The notes under the pieces were generated by a model. It was not told where the DNA came from and searched no databases. It was given only the letters and a program-made list of their open reading frames with translations. A stretch of DNA of 48,416 nt from SAR202 cluster bacterium AD-804-J14_MRT_500m (GTDB lineage: Bacteria; Chloroflexota; Dehalococcoidia; UBA3495; GCA-2712585), in contig VEXF01000010.1 in the NCBI GenBank assembly GCA_009391275.1, forward strand, positions 1-48,416. The letters are read 5' to 3'. This document shows, piece after piece, positions 19,349 through 28,273 of this stretch. Both the position numbers and the translations under genes were made by a program. Position 1 is the stretch's first letter; every line of letters starts with the position of its first letter.

Positions 19349-19909
19349 TTAATCCTTAACTCGAAACAGCGCCACTTCATCCCTCCCATCAACCTCTTCC
19401 AACCTAACCTGTACACGCTCATCCATTGCAGTTGGCATGTTTTTGCCTACAAAATCTGCCCGAATCGGCAATTCCCTGTGACCTCGATCTATCAACACCG
19501 CGAGTTGGACTAATCTAGGTCGCCCGATATCTGTTAATGCATCTAATGCCGCTCTGGCGCTTCGGCCTGTGAATAATACGTCGTCTACTATGATTACTTT
19601 TTTATCGGTTATATTTAAGCTTAGAAATGTCGGCACTTTCCGATCGAATCTTTTCGTTTCGACATCGTCTCTATACAAGGATATATCTAGGATACCTACT
19701 CCAGGAGTCTCTCCTTCCAGATCATTTATCTTTTTTACCAAGCGATGGGCCATAGGGAATCCCCGGGTAGGTATCCCTAAGAAAACAAGATCGTTCGGGC
19801 CTTTGTGCTGTTCAAGTACCTGATGAGCCATTCTAGAAAAGGCACGACGTATATCGTCTGAGGCCATCACCACTCTGCCATTGGACATTTCCCTAGGACT
19901 TTTAACCAT
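19349..19909 (-). CDS. pyrR: Bifunctional pyr operon regulator / uracil phosphoribosyltransferase PyrR
   Basis: 186 residues from ATG 19909; a TTG directly upstream would add one codon. It has a PRTase fold with the PRPP-binding motif VIIVDDVLFTGRSARAALDAL and the PyrR-type sequences LVFLGIPTRGFPMAHRL and LAVLIDRGHRELPIRADFVGK. PyrR binds the pyr leader RNA when UMP is plentiful and causes termination. It is the first gene of the operon. Its own Shine-Dalgarno AAGGGG (bases 19917-19922) sits in the 3' arm of the upstream terminator hairpin, seven bases before the ATG. Confidence 0.95.
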   Translation of the reverse strand: MVKSPREMSNGRVVMASDDIRRAFSRMAHQVLEQHKGPNDLVFLGIPTRGFPMAHRLVKKINDLEGETPGVGILDISLYRDDVETKRFDRKVPTFLSLNITDKKVIIVDDVLFTGRSARAALDALTDIGRPRLVQLAVLIDRGHRELPIRADFVGKNMPTAMDERVQVRLEEVDGRDEVALFRVKD

Positions 19910-19910
19910 C

Positions 19911-19941
19911 AAAAAACCCCTTACCTGCTTGAGGCAAGGGG
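19911..19941 (-). terminator. Intrinsic terminator of the pyr attenuator
   Basis: On the minus strand a 10-bp stem (arms 19932-19941 and 19917-19926, one G-U pair) with a 5-base loop is followed directly by six T residues (19916-19911), just before the pyrR ATG. The 3' arm carries the pyrR ribosome-binding sequence. Confidence 0.85.
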
Positions 19942-19977
19942 CACAGGATATCCTACCAGAGCATTGTGCCGGCCAGT

Positions 19978-20010
19978 CCTTGCCAACCTCACAGGGTTGC
20001 CTTTAAAGGT
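19978..20010 (-). promoter_or_regulatory. PyrR-binding loop and antiterminator arm of the pyr leader
   Basis: The minus-strand RNA at 19984-19999 forms a hairpin CAACC-CUGUGA-GGUUG, close to the PyrR-binding consensus ARUCCNGNGAGGYU. It is immediately followed by GGCAAGG (19984-19978), which is perfectly complementary to CCUUGCC in the 5' arm of the terminator (19939-19933). Binding of PyrR would hold the anti-antiterminator, free the terminator and switch the operon off. All three alternative structures of the classical mechanism are therefore visible. Confidence 0.82.
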
Positions 20011-20071
20011 CTACTTCGGCTTTAATGTATACCTCCGTCAGTCTATCAGGTTTGATCCAGTTAACCAAACT

Positions 20072-20100
20072 CTTCTAAATGTAAATAAGCCTTCAATCAA
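20072..20100 (-). promoter_or_regulatory. Candidate promoter of the pyr operon
   Basis: TTGATT (20100-20095) and TAGAAG (20077-20072) with a 17-base spacer on the minus strand. Both boxes are imperfect. The position would give a leader of about 155 bases before pyrR, the right size for an attenuator. Confidence 0.3.
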
Positions 20101-20209
20101 TTAACGAGTTTGGAGTGGGTATGGTCCTCCTGGCATTGTTCAGGATCATTATGCACTTTCCTCAACGCTATTACCGAATCCTAATCACTGTATAAACCGA
20201 GGTGAAATC

Positions 20210-21043
20210 ATGGCGGAACCACGCCTAGTCTATCCACCAAATCGGGGGACTGCGGTCAATGTCGATATTGGAGTGTATAGCAGATTGGCTGCACAATCTA
20301 AAGACCGGCAATTGCTGAATCAATTCGAAATACCGCCACGGGATGGGAAAGCTTGGATAGTGAAGGCCGGGCAAATTTGTCGGATTGTCGCAATCCAAGG
20401 GCCACAGGTGGGGGATTTTAATGCATGGAATCTTCATAACCCTAGAGAAAGGTTTTGGTCAGCTCGTTCCAAACAACTCCATCGAACACATATTTCGACA
20501 TTCGATCGTCTTTGGTCTTGCTTACCGTATCTGAGGCCTATGATCACTATCACCGGTGATTCAATTGGCTATCAAAGAGACGCTGACGGAGCTGGATGTC
20601 ACGATATTCTTGGTACGCGTTGTGATCCATATGTTAATACCTTGTTAGGAGGAGATCCTGATGATCACACATGTCATTCCAACTTAGTGCGAGCCATATT
20701 GCCCTACCACTTAGACGAATCTGATGTCCATGATGTTCTTAACGTTTTTATGGTTACTGGAATATCTCCTGAAGGACGCTATTTCGTTAAGCCGAGCCCT
20801 GCAAACCGAGGTGATTTTCTTGAGTTCTTCGCTGAAATAGATTTATTGTGCGCATTGTCAACATGTCCTCAAGGTGACCTGTCGATTCCCCCATGGGGGC
20901 CAGATGCCGGTGATCCGTCTGGTACATGTCGCCCTTTAGGAGTAGAGATTTTTGAAACTCCACCAGAACTATTAAGAGATTGGGAACCTCCAAAACCAGT
21001 GCAATATGGTGGATCGCATGGCCTCGCCCTATCTAAAACCTAA
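20210..21043 (+). CDS. DUF1989 (urea carboxylase-associated) family protein
   Basis: 277 residues. It carries the DUF1989 features: an N-terminal cupin-like segment KAGQICRIVAIQGPQVGDFNAWNLHNPRERFWSARSK..., then DGAGCHDILGTRCDP and HTCHSNLVRAI, with conserved His and Cys residues able to bind metal. In other bacteria this family sits beside urea carboxylase or allophanate hydrolase genes. Here neither is present, but amide- and pyrimidine-related enzymes lie nearby. Reaction uncertain. The ATG follows GAGGTGAAATC. The divergent pyr operon lies upstream. Confidence 0.8.
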   Translation: MAEPRLVYPPNRGTAVNVDIGVYSRLAAQSKDRQLLNQFEIPPRDGKAWIVKAGQICRIVAIQGPQVGDFNAWNLHNPRERFWSARSKQLHRTHISTFDRLWSCLPYLRPMITITGDSIGYQRDADGAGCHDILGTRCDPYVNTLLGGDPDDHTCHSNLVRAILPYHLDESDVHDVLNVFMVTGISPEGRYFVKPSPANRGDFLEFFAEIDLLCALSTCPQGDLSIPPWGPDAGDPSGTCRPLGVEIFETPPELLRDWEPPKPVQYGGSHGLALSKT

Positions 21044-21086
21044 TAATTATCATGTATACGACGTAGCTCACAATTCGAATCCATAT

Positions 21087-21767
21087 TTACCAAGATACAA
21101 TCGATCCTGGCCCGTATACACACCAGCTTGCAGTTTTGTATACGGTAACTTTCCCTTCGCCTATTACCTTCCACCCCTTAGGTGTCATCAGGCAAGCAGA
21201 CTTTGCGTCAATCCCTAGGGCAGTTATCCCAGACGGCACTTTTGCGTCTACCCAGTCAGTTATCTTTTCAGGGTTTTGATTTTCATGGTGTGGTAAAACA
21301 ACTATGCCTTCTGCAATATCTAGCCCCCGAGCCACTTCATTATTGGAAGGCATTCGCATCCAAGATCCCATGACCATAGCCCCTGCGCTAGAACCGGCTA
21401 ATATCATACCTGCTTCCAACAACTGGTTTATTTTCTTAACAAGGATCGAACCTTTTATTGTCTCGAGAAGATATTCAGGATTTCCTCCGGTAAAATAGAG
21501 GATATCAGCAGATTCTATCCGCTGAATAATCTTTGAATCATTTGCATCATTGTTAGTCAGTACCATCAAAGAGCTGCACTTTGCGCCTAGTTCTGTAAAA
21601 TAGCGAATCCCGTGGTTGGCGGCCTGAACGGGATTAGCGTCTGCCGCCGTAGGGACAATTAGGACGCTAGCATTCTCTTGCCCAGATGATGCTAGGATTT
21701 CGCGATCCATATTCTCACAGCCGACCCTGAATTCGTCTCCGCCTGCTAATCCGATGACTCTGACCAT
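21087..21767 (-). CDS. Peptidase S51 / cyanophycinase-like protein
   Basis: 226 residues with the flavodoxin-like class I amidotransferase fold of S51 serine peptidases. The nucleophile elbow AGSSAGAMVMGS places Ser127 as the likely nucleophile. ADILYFTGGNPEYLLETIK supplies the oxyanion-side GGN motif. The family includes dipeptidase E and cyanophycinase; the length (226) is nearer to PepE-type enzymes than to full cyanophycinases (~270-290). No signal peptide. It converges on the DUF1989 gene with a 43-base gap. Confidence 0.82.
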   Translation of the reverse strand: MVRVIGLAGGDEFRVGCENMDREILASSGQENASVLIVPTAADANPVQAANHGIRYFTELGAKCSSLMVLTNNDANDSKIIQRIESADILYFTGGNPEYLLETIKGSILVKKINQLLEAGMILAGSSAGAMVMGSWMRMPSNNEVARGLDIAEGIVVLPHHENQNPEKITDWVDAKVPSGITALGIDAKSACLMTPKGWKVIGEGKVTVYKTASWCVYGPGSIVSW

Positions 21768-21827
21768 GTTTACTATCTACTTTTTCCTTTAGGGACTATT
21801 CAATGCAATCTGTCTATAATAATCTTC

Positions 21828-21856
21828 TTGACTGCTTCCGACCATCAACCTATATT
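21828..21856 (+). promoter_or_regulatory. Strong sigma70-type promoter for the DUF1800 gene
   Basis: TTGACT (21828-21833) and TATATT (21851-21856) are exactly 17 bases apart, each matching five of six consensus bases. The DUF1800 ATG lies about 130 bases downstream. Confidence 0.55.
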
Positions 21857-21989
21857 ATTAGAGTTATAATCCCAGATCATCGACGTCATATTCAAGATAA
21901 ACGAGATACGCGGTAGCGATACCTAACTAAAAATAGTTCACGGGCGAGGATTTACAATAACCCACTAGATTCATCAGAGGAGAACTAAT

Positions 21990-23408
21990 ATGGCAGACAA
22001 AAAATCTATGGCGCTTATGGCCCACCTGATGCGAAGAGCCGGCTTTGGCGCTTCTCACGACGAACTGGAGAAAGCAGTCGTTAAAGGATATGCAGCGATG
22101 GTGGAGGAACTTGTTGACCCCGGCGCCCACGGGCTACCACCGGTTGATGAAATAAGAATGGGCAGATATCACCCGGAAATCGTCTACCCGGCACTTCCAG
22201 CACAAGGTGCTTCTAACTTCATGTACCATATGTTGCACACACAGCGCCCTCTCGAAGAAAAAATGACTCTGTTTTGGCACATGATTTTCGCCACTGGGAA
22301 TTCCAAAGTCGATAACCCGACTGATATGACAACCCAAATCAGGATGTTCCGGGAAAACGGGCTAGGAAACTATAGAGAACTGCTAATCAATTTAGCAAAA
22401 GATCCAGCCATGATATTTTGGCTAGATAACAATATGAGTCATAAGGATGCTCCAAACGAAAACTGGGGCAGAGAGTTATTGGAACTTTTTTCCATGGGGC
22501 AAGGGAATTACACAGAAGACGATGTCAAAGATGTTTCCCGCGCATTTACCGGTTGGACGTTGATACCCAGACTCCCGCGTTTTCCTTATGCAAGGTTCAC
22601 CTGGGGCTTTGAATACCGCCCACAAGACCATGACAATAGCGAAAAGTCCTTCCTGGGACATACTGGCAACTTAGGTGGTGAAGATATTATAGATATCATC
22701 GTGCAAGAACCTGCTACACACCGGTTTGTTGCTCGACATCTCTACAACTTTTTTGTGTCCGATGACGTGCAAGTTCCTAGCTGGAATGATGTACCGCCGT
22801 CTGATGAAAAAGCTGTCTCGGCCATAGCTGATCAGTTCGTAAAATCTGGGTTCGACATCAAAGATACAGTGCGATTCATTTTTAATTCCGATTTCTTCAA
22901 AGATGAAGCGGTTAGATTTAGCAGAGTGAAGAATCCCGTTGAAGTAGTGGCAGGCACAACCAGATTGGTTGGTGATTTTGAAATTGAACGTGCTGGTCTT
23001 CAGGCAGTTGCTCAAGAGTGTGAATATCAAGGGCAAGAATTAATCAATCCCCCTAGCGTTGAAGGATGGCACACGGGTAGAGAGTGGATTGATAGCGGAT
23101 CTCTGATTAGACGAGTTAATTTCGTAGCCAACAAATTGGGCGACTCGGAATTACCAGGGGTCCAATCTATCATCGAACGTCTAGGGAAAAACTCAAATGT
23201 AACACCAACAGAACTAATTGATAGGTGTCTAGATCTACTTGGATATATAGAGCTTGGCGAAAATACCAGAGAAGAACTTATCGGTCACGTAGCAGCCGCC
23301 GGTGACTTAAATAGAGGATCCACCCCCACCGAACAAAAAGCGTTTGCGGAAAGGGTTACGGAAGCCCTGCAACTGATTGCAGCAACTCGCGAATATCAGT
23401 TCTGTTAA
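21990..23408 (+). CDS. DUF1800 domain-containing protein
   Basis: 472 residues, matching the DUF1800 family from near its first residue (MALMAHLMRRAGFGASHDELE). Family motifs follow: EKMTLFWHMIFATG near residue 88, DNNMSHKDAPNENWGRELLELFSMGQGNYTEDDVKDVSRAFTGWT around 150-195, and NPPSVEGWHTGREWI near 360. The biochemical role of the family is unknown. Many members are exported and paired with a DUF1501 protein; here no signal peptide is visible and the next gene is an NHL propeller instead. ATG preceded by AGAGGAG. Confidence 0.9.
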   Translation: MADKKSMALMAHLMRRAGFGASHDELEKAVVKGYAAMVEELVDPGAHGLPPVDEIRMGRYHPEIVYPALPAQGASNFMYHMLHTQRPLEEKMTLFWHMIFATGNSKVDNPTDMTTQIRMFRENGLGNYRELLINLAKDPAMIFWLDNNMSHKDAPNENWGRELLELFSMGQGNYTEDDVKDVSRAFTGWTLIPRLPRFPYARFTWGFEYRPQDHDNSEKSFLGHTGNLGGEDIIDIIVQEPATHRFVARHLYNFFVSDDVQVPSWNDVPPSDEKAVSAIADQFVKSGFDIKDTVRFIFNSDFFKDEAVRFSRVKNPVEVVAGTTRLVGDFEIERAGLQAVAQECEYQGQELINPPSVEGWHTGREWIDSGSLIRRVNFVANKLGDSELPGVQSIIERLGKNSNVTPTELIDRCLDLLGYIELGENTREELIGHVAAAGDLNRGSTPTEQKAFAERVTEALQLIAATREYQFC

Positions 23409-23462
23409 ATTTCTGTAAGCTAAAAACGACATTTTTAAATCACTAAGGTGCGAGGAACTAAA

Positions 23463-24467
23463 ATGCCCATAACACAAATGATCGCAGGCAGAACATTTAC
23501 GTACTTGGAATGTATGGGACGTAATGGAGCGGGTGAAACCGGGTTTATACATCCAGTAGGCGTTGCCCGAGGAAAGGACAACGTTATATATGTACTGAAT
23601 GCAGGGACAGAGTTCCTCCCATCAGCAAGGATCACGAAGGCAACTTTGACCCATGAATGGCTTATGGATATCGGTGGCCCGGGCAATGGGGACGGACAGT
23701 TCCTCTGGCCGGGTGGAATAGCTTTGGATAGTAAAGAAAACATTTACGTTACGGACCAGATCGATCACAAAGTAGTCAGCTTTGATAACGGTGGTACTAG
23801 CCTTGGTAAATGGGGTAGCTATGGAACCGCTAGCGACCAATTCTGCGCACCAAGTGGCATAGCGATAGATAGCCACGACAATGTTTTCGTAGTTGATTCA
23901 AGGAATGCTAGGATTCAAAAATTCACTACAGATGGCAAACATCTTGGAACATTTGGGTCTTCTGGGAAAGAGGATGGCCAGTTCACACTCCCCTGGGGTA
24001 TTACTATTGATTCAAACGGGAATATATACATCGCTGACTGGGGAAACGATAGGATTCAAAAATTTACCCATGAAGGTCAGCACCTACTGACTTTTGGGAT
24101 ACCAGGCAGCGGACCGGGGGAAATGCACAGGCCATCCGGAGTAGCAGTTGATCAGGATGGAGACATATACGTCGTAGATATGGGGAACGACCGCGTATTA
24201 GCTTTCACGCCTGAAGGAGACCATTTGACAACCTTCATCGGTGACGCACGTGAATTGTCACCCTGGGCAAGATTAACTGTAGATGTTAACCCTGACGTCA
24301 TTAAAGCCCGAGCGCGTACCAGCACCGAACCCGAAGTTGTATTCCGGGGTCCTGTAGCCGTCGACGTAGGCGATGACTTTCGAGTTACCGTCGTAGAGGC
24401 GTTCAATAATAGATTGCAATTCTACCTTAAAGATAAAGCTTACGAAGATCCGCAGTTTACCCTGTAG
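23463..24467 (+). CDS. NHL-repeat six-bladed beta-propeller protein
   Basis: 334 residues from ATG 23463, chosen because GAGGA sits eight bases upstream; a GTG at 23448 would add five residues. At least five NHL repeats are visible, each with the pattern 'PxGIAIDSxGNIYVxDxxNxRIQKFxxxGxxLxxFG'; clear copies lie near residues 115-150 and 163-245. NHL propellers bind protein, RNA or glycans, and some are peptidyl-amidating lyases; no catalytic set is evident. No signal peptide. 54 bases downstream of the DUF1800 gene, so likely cotranscribed. Confidence 0.87.
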   Translation: MPITQMIAGRTFTYLECMGRNGAGETGFIHPVGVARGKDNVIYVLNAGTEFLPSARITKATLTHEWLMDIGGPGNGDGQFLWPGGIALDSKENIYVTDQIDHKVVSFDNGGTSLGKWGSYGTASDQFCAPSGIAIDSHDNVFVVDSRNARIQKFTTDGKHLGTFGSSGKEDGQFTLPWGITIDSNGNIYIADWGNDRIQKFTHEGQHLLTFGIPGSGPGEMHRPSGVAVDQDGDIYVVDMGNDRVLAFTPEGDHLTTFIGDARELSPWARLTVDVNPDVIKARARTSTEPEVVFRGPVAVDVGDDFRVTVVEAFNNRLQFYLKDKAYEDPQFTL

Positions 24468-24800
24468 GCCAAATATCTTTTCGTAACCGGATAACTACAA
24501 ATATAAGTAGAAGCTCCATATCAACTGCTGCCCATGCTTTTTCGAACAATCGGGCACAGTACTAGAGCACCTAGCCTCTAGTTTGATTTCGAGCCAAAAT
24601 TCAGATTCGTCACATTACTGGCAGTCCATGACCAACCACTATTGAGATGCAATTCGTGTAAAATGAATTATCCCAACATATAAACACTATCGCATATTTC
24701 ATGTGAAATACCTGACAACAATTGAGCCTGCGCGACAAGGCAGATGGTATCATCGCGAAAAGACAAATAGTTATTACCAGGTGAATCTTGCGAGGGAATC
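24468..24800. other. Intergenic region of 333 bases with a weak terminator-like hairpin
   Basis: No coding frame or RNA gene is recognised. The only clear structure is a perfect 7-bp inverted repeat ACTAGAG / CTCTAGT (24561-24567 and 24576-24582, 8-base loop) followed by TTGATTT, a possible weak terminator for the DUF1800-NHL unit. A TAAAAT box near 24660 could be a -10 for the following dehydrogenase, but no convincing -35 was found. Confidence 0.4.
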
Positions 24801-25712
24801 ATGGAGACTATCGGGTTTATAGGATTGGGGAGAATAGGCACAGGTATGGCCCTCAACATCAATACAGCGGGCCATCCTATGGTGATATATGATATCGACG
24901 AAGCGGCATGCAGACCGCTTTTAGAAAAAGGGGCGACATTCGGCAGTTCTCCGGCCGAAGTCGCTGCAGCCAGTGATATCGTATTTACTTCTTTGCCTGG
25001 CCCCAAACAACTTGAAGAGGTAATCGATGGACATGATGGATTAATGGAAGGCATCAAACCGGAAACGATATATGTAGATCTCTCTACTACATATCCTTCA
25101 ATCTATCAGGATTTGGAACCCCGGTTTCGAGAGAAGGGGGTAACCTTAATGGATGGGCCAGTGTTGACCGGCCCTAAACGGGCGCTTCAGGGACAAACTA
25201 CCATAATTATAGGTGGTCCTCATGATGCCTTCGAAATCGTCCGACCTATACTGAACAGATTCGCAACAAAAACTATTTACGCAGGACCTTTAGGACACGG
25301 CACTATCTGTAAGTTGATCAGCAATATGATGATTTTTGGAGTAAATCAGATGGTTGCAGAAGGGTTAACACTCGGAGTAAAAGCTGGTCTAGACCTAAAC
25401 GTTATCTTAGAAGCCGGGAACGGGGGCCTTGGTGTTTTATCCCCAGTACGCACAGCGACATTGGCTGACAGCGCTTTTCGAGGGAATTATGATGATCCAC
25501 GATTCACACTCGCGTTGTCCTCCAAAGACATTGGCCTTGCCCTCAGCCTTGGTCAGGAACATCAAGTTCCTTTGCCTTTCGCGAGCCAAATCCAACAATT
25601 TATTATTCAAGGGATTAATCGAGGGTGGTCTGAGAAGGACTACACTATACCGTTCCTACTGCAAGAGGAACGAGCTGGAATCCAAGTTCGCGCCGATCTG
25701 CCCGGAGAATGA
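24801..25712 (+). CDS. NAD(P)-dependent beta-hydroxyacid dehydrogenase (3-hydroxyisobutyrate dehydrogenase family)
   Basis: 303 residues. N-terminal Rossmann domain with GLGRIG at 8-13, then the substrate motif DGPVLTGPKRALQG near 118-131 (equivalent to DAPVSGG in the family), and catalytic Lys171 in GTICKLISNMM. The C-terminal all-helical domain is complete. The family oxidises 3-hydroxyisobutyrate, tartronate semialdehyde, 6-phosphogluconate-like and related beta-hydroxyacids. DGPVLTGPK departs from the classical DAPVSGG, so substrate is open. It precedes the CoA-transferase block by about 110 bases. Confidence 0.88.
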   Translation: METIGFIGLGRIGTGMALNINTAGHPMVIYDIDEAACRPLLEKGATFGSSPAEVAAASDIVFTSLPGPKQLEEVIDGHDGLMEGIKPETIYVDLSTTYPSIYQDLEPRFREKGVTLMDGPVLTGPKRALQGQTTIIIGGPHDAFEIVRPILNRFATKTIYAGPLGHGTICKLISNMMIFGVNQMVAEGLTLGVKAGLDLNVILEAGNGGLGVLSPVRTATLADSAFRGNYDDPRFTLALSSKDIGLALSLGQEHQVPLPFASQIQQFIIQGINRGWSEKDYTIPFLLQEERAGIQVRADLPGE

Positions 25713-25822
25713 CTCTTTTAGATCCGGCATTTTGGAATTTGCTTCTTGAGTGGGATACAGGTATTTAGAATGAGTTATTCCTAGACTGCAATAATATAAC
25801 ACTGGAGAATCTACTATGCGGT

Positions 25823-28273
25823 GTGGGTGTCTATTCGCTAATGGCTAACGTGTTCGACGGTATCGTAGTCCTTGATTTGTCACGTGGGCAGGCCGCCTCG
25901 GTAGCAACTATGATAATGTCTGATTTTGGTGCGGATGTGATCAAAGTGGAACCACCGGGAGGAGATCCATTTCGCTCCATGCCTGGAGCAATCCAATGGA
26001 ATCGTGGCAAACGCAGCGTAATTCTCGATCTAAAGACACCTAACGGCAAGAAAAACATATTGCAGCTCGTCCAACAGTCGGATGTATTTGTGGAAAACAT
26101 GCGTCCTGGTGCGACTCAACGCCTAGGATTAGATTACGCCACACTTTCTGCTAATCGGCCAACATTAGTCTACCTATCTCACACAGGGTTTGGACCTTCT
26201 GGACCATATTCAAAATATAAGGGATATGACGCCGTCGTCGCCGCCAAAAGTGGACGGATGATGATGTTTTCCGGACAAAATCAAAGAGATGGGCCCAACT
26301 TCACCGTCGTGAAAAGTGCTAGCCATGCTGCGACAATGGCCATTGTTAGGGGCATAATAGCTGCATTGTATGTGCGCGACAGGACTGGCCAAGGTCAAAA
26401 AGTAGAGACCAGCATGTTAAAAAGTATTACGACATACGATCATTGCTCATGGATCCAGGGCCAGATGCTGCGAAAAGACCCTGTTAAATATAGTTCCGAC
26501 ATCCCCATTGGCATTAGCCGTCCAAATCCTCATGGCTATTTAGCGGCGCGGACAAAAGATGGTTATTGGATCCAATTAGCAAATATTATGGAACGTCTTT
26601 TTCGAGCTGAAATCAAAGCGCTAGGACTTGATTATATCTATAACGATCCCCGGTTCGATAATGCCCCATTTATTTCGGACGCGAATCGCAGTGCCCTGGA
26701 AGATCTGATCCTAGCACGTGTGCAACAGAAAACATTGCAGCAATGGATGGACATATTTACTACCCAAACATCTGACGTAGCAGCAGAACCTTTTATGAAC
26801 AGTTACCAAGGTCTTTCCCATTCCCAAATCATTCATAACGGCCACATCCAAACCATTACCGATACTGTTGTAGGTGAAAGTACACAGTTGGGATCGCTGG
26901 TAGTAATGTCGCAAACCCCCGGACGCACTCGAAGACCATCGCCTCTTCCGGGGGAACACACCGCAGCGGTGCTCTCCAGGCTACAACATCATAAAAACCC
27001 AGCCTACTCAAGAGTTATGACTCCATTACCAAAGTTCCCTCTTGAAGATGTTCTAGTGCTAGACCTAAGCACCGTAATAAATGGGCCTTTAAGTTGTTCA
27101 CTTATCGCCGAATTAGGAGCACGGGTTATCCGAGTGGAACCACCAGCCGGGGATTACATACGAACAACTATTCACGGCCTGGCCGCCCAACGCACAATGG
27201 CCGGAACGGAAGACATATGCTTAAACCTTAAAACCAAAGAGGGGCAGACAATAGTACGTCAGCTCGCGGCAAAGGCCGATATTCTACTTCACAGCATGCG
27301 TCCTGGTGCCCCCGAGCGCACCGGAATTGGATTCGAAGAGTTGTCTCTGATAAATCCTAATCTCGTGTACGTGTACGCAGGTGGCTACGGTTATGACGGG
27401 CCGCATTCCAATCGCCCATCCATGGCACCCATACCGGGCGCCGTATGTGGTGGGGCTATTTCCCAAATGGGCCGCGACTCACTTCCGTCTCCAGATGAAA
27501 ATATTACTGCAAAAGAGGTAAAAGAGTTATCACGAAAACTGGGTCGGGCAAACGATGGCACAACTGACCACAATTCCTCCATGGGTAATTCTGTGGCGAT
27601 GCTGCTTGGATTATACGCCCGTGAACGTACAGGCAAAGGCCAATATATTTTATCGACTATGTTGGGCAACAACGCTTATGCAAACGTAGACGATTTTTTC
27701 TGGCACGATGGCAAACCTGAAAGACTTTTGCCCGACAATGAGGGATTTGGGCTCAATGCTCTTTACAGGTTGTACCGTGCAAAAGGAGGTTGGGTATTTT
27801 TGGCTTGTTTATTTGAACCTGAATGGCATGATCTTTGCCGTGGCCTCGGTAGACGCGATCTAATCTCGGACGTTCTATTTTCCAATCCTTCTGATCGCAA
27901 ACAAAATGATGCCGTCCTGGCGCAGGAACTGTCATCTATATTCTTGTCCCACGAGCCATTATATTGGGAAAAAATGTTAGCTGATCTAGACGTTGCATGC
28001 GTTCGCGCGGAAGATCAGGGTATGTTCCATTTTTTTGATCAAGATCCACACGTGAAAGTAACAGGCATGCTCACACGGGTCGAGACAAAAAGCATAGGGC
28101 CATTTTGGCGCTATAGCCCCATCGTTTCATTCTCGCATACCGGCAGTAAGGCGGAAGCTGGACCACTTAAAGGCCAGAACTCTACGAACATCTTAGAAGA
28201 GTTAGGCTATACAAAATTACAAATAGCTGATTTCAAGGGTAGAGGTGTAATCGATTGGGATCCTGAATGTTGA
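25823..28273 (+). CDS. Tandem (two-domain) CaiB/BaiF CoA-transferase
   Basis: 816 residues made of two complete family III CoA-transferase units, about 7-395 and 402-816; ordinary members have ~400 and work as interlocked homodimers. Each unit has the N-terminal 'vLDLS..... .GA.VIkVEpP.GD' motif and the 'GYG..GP' segment. The second unit keeps the catalytic aspartate (Asp582 in TTDHNSSMGNS). In the first unit the aligned position is Ser167 (KSASHAATMA), so it appears non-catalytic. It moves CoA between carboxylic acids. The start is GTG 25823 or, six codons in, ATG 25841. It is followed directly by the thiolase. Confidence 0.9.
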   Translation: MGVYSLMANVFDGIVVLDLSRGQAASVATMIMSDFGADVIKVEPPGGDPFRSMPGAIQWNRGKRSVILDLKTPNGKKNILQLVQQSDVFVENMRPGATQRLGLDYATLSANRPTLVYLSHTGFGPSGPYSKYKGYDAVVAAKSGRMMMFSGQNQRDGPNFTVVKSASHAATMAIVRGIIAALYVRDRTGQGQKVETSMLKSITTYDHCSWIQGQMLRKDPVKYSSDIPIGISRPNPHGYLAARTKDGYWIQLANIMERLFRAEIKALGLDYIYNDPRFDNAPFISDANRSALEDLILARVQQKTLQQWMDIFTTQTSDVAAEPFMNSYQGLSHSQIIHNGHIQTITDTVVGESTQLGSLVVMSQTPGRTRRPSPLPGEHTAAVLSRLQHHKNPAYSRVMTPLPKFPLEDVLVLDLSTVINGPLSCSLIAELGARVIRVEPPAGDYIRTTIHGLAAQRTMAGTEDICLNLKTKEGQTIVRQLAAKADILLHSMRPGAPERTGIGFEELSLINPNLVYVYAGGYGYDGPHSNRPSMAPIPGAVCGGAISQMGRDSLPSPDENITAKEVKELSRKLGRANDGTTDHNSSMGNSVAMLLGLYARERTGKGQYILSTMLGNNAYANVDDFFWHDGKPERLLPDNEGFGLNALYRLYRAKGGWVFLACLFEPEWHDLCRGLGRRDLISDVLFSNPSDRKQNDAVLAQELSSIFLSHEPLYWEKMLADLDVACVRAEDQGMFHFFDQDPHVKVTGMLTRVETKSIGPFWRYSPIVSFSHTGSKAEAGPLKGQNSTNILEELGYTKLQIADFKGRGVIDWDPEC

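Noticed and set aside
21061..21090. TTCGAATCC-like stretch resembling a tRNA T-arm
   Set aside because: No cloverleaf can be formed around it and no acceptor stem is present.
23900..24090. Near-identical stretches around AGGATTCAAAAATT suggesting a DNA repeat
   Set aside because: They are successive NHL blades of one propeller gene, in the same codon phase.
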